A stretch of DNA of 5,787 bases from assembly GCA_031386065.1 (NCBI GenBank), contig JANNBZ010000433.1:1-5787 (forward strand). The letters run 5' to 3'. This DNA comes from JANYJJ01 sp031386065 (lineage in GTDB: Bacteria; Pseudomonadota; Gammaproteobacteria; Burkholderiales; Burkholderiaceae_C). Of the stretch, positions 4,933 through 5,787 are shown piece by piece. Each line of letters starts with the position of its first letter. The first letter of the stretch is position 1. Below the pieces are notes generated by a model. The model was not told the origin of the DNA. It saw only the letters and a list, made by a program, of their open reading frames with translations, and ran no database searches. Made by a program: the position numbers and the translations under genes.

Positions 4933-5787
4933 TCAGTCGGCCTGTTTGCGCAGGAAGGCCGGGATCTCGATCTCGTCCATGCCGTTGCTCGCCAGCGCAT
5001 CCACCCGCGCCGCTGCGGTGCGGGTGCGCCACACGCTTGGCGTGTTGAGCGCGGTGTAGTCGTGCGCCGGCACGGCAGCGTGGCCGCCGGGCACCGGCTG
5101 GGTCAGGATCGGCAGGTTGTCGGTGCCGGTGCGCAGCATCGGCGCGCTGTGCACCACGCTGATCGGCGCCTGCTGGCGCTTGGCCGGGCTGAGGCCGGTG
5201 GCGATCACCGTCACGCGCAACTGGTCGCCCAGCGCTTCGTCATACACGGTGCCGAAGATCACATGCGCATCGTCGGCCGCGTAACGGCGAATGGTGTTCA
5301 TCGCGTTCTTGCTTTCGCTCAGCTTCAGCGTGTTGCGGTTCGCGGCAATCAGCACCAGCACGCCACGCGCGCCCGACAGGTCGATGCCTTCCAGCAGCGG
5401 GCAGGCCACGGCAGCGTCGGCCGCCTTGGTGGCGCGGTCCGGGCCGCTGGCCTGGGCCGTGCCCATCATCGCCTTGCCGGGTTCGCTCATCACCGTCTTC
5501 ACGTCTTCGAAGTCGACGTTGACCATGCCGTGCATGTGAATGATGTCGCTGATGCCGCCGACCGCGTTCTTCAGCACGTCGTTGGCCTGCGCGAAGGCCT
5601 GGTCTTGTGTGATGTCGTCGCCCAGCACTTCGAGCAGCTTCTCGTTCAGCACCACGATCAGCGAGTCGACGTTCGCCTCCAGTTCGGCCAGGCCGGCGTC
5701 GGCCGCCTTCATGCGGCGATTGCCTTCGAACTCGAACGGCTTGGTCACCACGCCGACGGTCAGGATGCCCATTTCCTTGGCGATGCG
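4933..5787 (-). CDS. ftsZ: Cell division GTPase FtsZ, 5' part cut by the window edge
   Basis: FtsZ is the tubulin homologue that polymerises into the cytoplasmic division ring. The visible 284 residues cover the end of the GTP-binding domain, the second core domain, the linker and the C-terminal peptide. Visible motifs are GILTVGVVTKPFEFEG, AQANDVLKNAV and the synergy (T7) loop NVDFEDV, with Asp92 and Asp95 of the visible part completing the GTPase site of the neighbouring subunit. GKAMMG, CPLLEGIDLSGARGVLV and QLRVTVIATGL follow. A linker of about 70 residues rich in Pro, Ala and Thr leads to DEIEIPAFLRKQAD, the conserved tail that binds FtsA and other partners. The ATG at 5772 is an internal Met, because the frame continues upstream as RIAKE, matching the family. 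About 120 N-terminal residues, including the GGGTGTG tubulin signature, lie beyond the window. A terminator follows the stop. Confidence 0.97.
   Translation of the reverse strand, partial: RIAKEMGILTVGVVTKPFEFEGNRRMKAADAGLAELEANVDSLIVVLNEKLLEVLGDDITQDQAFAQANDVLKNAVGGISDIIHMHGMVNVDFEDVKTVMSEPGKAMMGTAQASGPDRATKAADAAVACPLLEGIDLSGARGVLVLIAANRNTLKLSESKNAMNTIRRYAADDAHVIFGTVYDEALGDQLRVTVIATGLSPAKRQQAPISVVHSAPMLRTGTDNLPILTQPVPGGHAAVPAHDYTALNTPSVWRTRTAAARVDALASNGMDEIEIPAFLRKQAD

Overview
The window looks like an ordinary chromosomal segment of a high-GC Gram-negative bacterium. It most resembles a betaproteobacterium of the order Burkholderiales. I base that on the wording of the HemL, Mpl, LpxC and FtsZ proteins, the ftsZ-lpxC gene order and the strong G/C bias at third codon positions; no database search was possible.

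The left half reads on the plus strand. It holds the 3' portion of hemL (2-1237; about 18 N-terminal residues lie outside the window), complete mpl (1340-2740) and a yqiA-type esterase gene (2758-3387). mpl and yqiA are 17 bp apart and probably share a transcript. hemL is separated from mpl by 102 bp.

The right half reads on the minus strand, from right to left. It holds the 3' two-thirds of ftsZ (4933-5787, cut by the window edge), complete lpxC (3909-4844), and then two very small membrane-protein genes (3704-3889 and 3487-3693) packed 19 and 10 bp apart behind lpxC. The two small proteins share a motif pattern and look like a diverged tandem duplication. Between ftsZ and lpxC lie a good intrinsic terminator for ftsZ and a second perfect hairpin.

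The two blocks converge on a 99-bp intergenic stretch (3388-3486). It holds a weak terminator-like hairpin and a perfect 10-bp inverted repeat. The sequence around it appears to run into the 3' end of yqiA and to give that protein an atypical tail.

Functionally this is envelope and division housekeeping: FtsZ (division ring), LpxC (committed step of lipid A synthesis) and Mpl (murein peptide recycling), next to a tetrapyrrole gene and a putative esterase. I saw no mobile element, CRISPR array, RNA gene, phage gene or defence system, and no convincing new multi-gene system. The most interesting items are the paired small membrane proteins behind lpxC and the hairpin-rich convergent junction.
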